NCBI RefSeq assembly: GCF_009695775.1
Contig: NZ_VUNG01000023.1
Coordinates: forward strand, 1-59,416
Direction: 5' to 3'
Origin: Hallella mizrahii
GTDB taxonomy: Bacteria; Bacteroidota; Bacteroidia; Bacteroidales; Bacteroidaceae
Length of the DNA: 59,416 nucleotides
The translations under genes and the position numbers were made by a program. This document shows positions 58,838 through 59,416 of this stretch, one piece after another. Under the pieces are notes generated by a model. It searched no databases and was not told where the DNA came from. It was given only the letters and a program-made list of their open reading frames with translations. How positions within the stretch are numbered: position 1 is the first letter of the stretch; every line of letters starts with the position of its first letter.

Positions 58838-59126
58838 ATTCACCGAATACAGGCGAAAGGCAGAAAAAATAAAAAGCTAACGCAGCAAAAGTCTACTTCT
58901 GACGAATCACAACTTACTAACTTCTCCATCGGTAGTGACATCATCCAGTAGGGGCAGGGTTTATCCCTGCCCTAACCCCCTTGACAGTAATCATTCCACA
59001 CCCGTGCCATATGTTTGTATATCTTTTGCGGGGTTAGGGCGGGGATAACCCCCGCCCCTACATTCTCACCACCTGCCGCACCGTTAACGGGGTAATACCT
59101 CCCAAACAATGTGGATGCTATCCACC
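58838..59126 (+). repeat. GC-rich double-hairpin element, copy 3, with flank
   Basis: The flank 58838-58907 matches 29822-29890. Arms are 58948-58979 and 59030-59061; the tail runs to about 59126. The left-arm hairpin carries A at 58956 and T at 58968 instead of G and C, so the pair is kept. From 58887 the sequence repeats in tandem at 59127 (period 240 bp). Confidence 0.75.
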
Positions 59127-59291
59127 AAAAGTCTACTTCTGACGAATCTCTACTTATTGACTTCTCCATCGGTAGTGACATCATCCAGTAGGGGCGGGGT
59201 TTATCCCCGCCCTAACCCCTGTGACAGTAATCATTCCACCCCCGTGCCATCTGTTTATATATCTTTTGCGGGGTTAGGGCGGGGATAACCC
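59127..59291 (+). repeat. GC-rich double-hairpin element, copy 4, truncated
   Basis: Tandem repeat of 58887-59126. Left arm 59188-59219 is intact. The right arm starts at 59270 and stops matching after 59291, in the middle of its hairpin, where unrelated sequence begins. Confidence 0.75.
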
Positions 59292-59416
59292 GAGGCTGCT
59301 GCCAAACTCCCTTTAAAAAGAGGGCGGATATGCATTTATTGGGGCGTGCAACTTATGGGAACTCAGAAACAGACCAGGCCAAAATTGGAAAAAAGAAATC
59401 GCTGGCGGATTTTAAT
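59292..59416. mobile_element. possible insertion-sequence end at the right edge
   Basis: GAGGCTGCTGCCAAACTCC begins exactly where repeat copy 4 is broken. It has the look of a terminal inverted repeat. Short open frames leave the edge on both strands (plus strand from ATG at 59330; minus strand ending QRFLFSNFGLVCF about 70 bp inside). Too little is visible to name a family. Otherwise nothing is recognised in these 125 bp. Confidence 0.3.

Overview
The window looks like a Bacteroidales chromosome, most likely Prevotella or a close relative. It carries SusC/SusD pairs, a hybrid two-component regulator, SusD-type lipoproteins with the acidic S-D-D-D surface-export signal, a Bat (aerotolerance) operon and many promoters of the Bacteroidetes form TTTG-N19/20-TAnnTTTG. 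Base composition looks near 50% GC. No rRNA, CRISPR array, cas gene or complete transposase is visible; the only tRNA is tRNA-Pro(TGG).

Left part (1-29 kb). After a divergent partial ORF at the left edge comes a fructan utilisation locus: SusC, SusD and two GH32 enzymes. The first GH32 has Glu where the family nucleophile Asp is expected. A leftward higB-like toxin, XRE antitoxin and glycerate kinase cluster follows, then a solitary TonB-dependent receptor. A second, complete polysaccharide utilisation locus runs leftward from 23.2 kb: acidic surface lipoprotein, SusC, SusD and two GH30 glycanases. Its hybrid two-component regulator is divergent at 23.5 kb. The likely substrate is a beta-1,6-linked glucan or galactan. 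A type II NADH dehydrogenase closes this part.

Middle (29-39.7 kb). A 1.1-kb gene-free stretch holds several repeat families. It is followed by a two-domain esterase and a BadF-type sugar kinase, a promoter/terminator pair that predicts an 88-nt small RNA, and the uronate genes uxuA and an SDR mannonate oxidoreductase. A short AraC-type regulator with a basic AT-hook-like tail is divergent from uxuA. Dipeptidyl peptidase III, an AlkD-like protein and a small lipoprotein follow.

Right part (39.9-59.4 kb). One long rightward run contains moxR, a DUF58 protein, a DUF4381-like protein, batA, batB, batC, batD and batE, then a PAP2 phosphatase, queA, a DUF2027/Smr protein and nadE, ending at a strong bidirectional terminator. 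Leftward genes follow: an SDDDDD lipoprotein, and a porin with a histidine-rich membrane protein. Then come tRNA-Pro, a glutamate-synthase-small-subunit-like flavoprotein, and a right edge of repeats ending in what may be an insertion-sequence end.

The most unusual material is non-coding. Four spacers contain tandem arrays with the same 22-bp (or 2 x 22) period but unrelated unit sequences. A GC-rich element built from two hairpins that are also inverted copies of each other occurs four times; one copy shows a compensated base-pair change. A 130-bp repeat occurs in opposite orientation at 29.6 and 56.7 kb. There is a perfect 25-bp inverted repeat at 56.9 kb and an orphan small-RNA unit at 32.8 kb.
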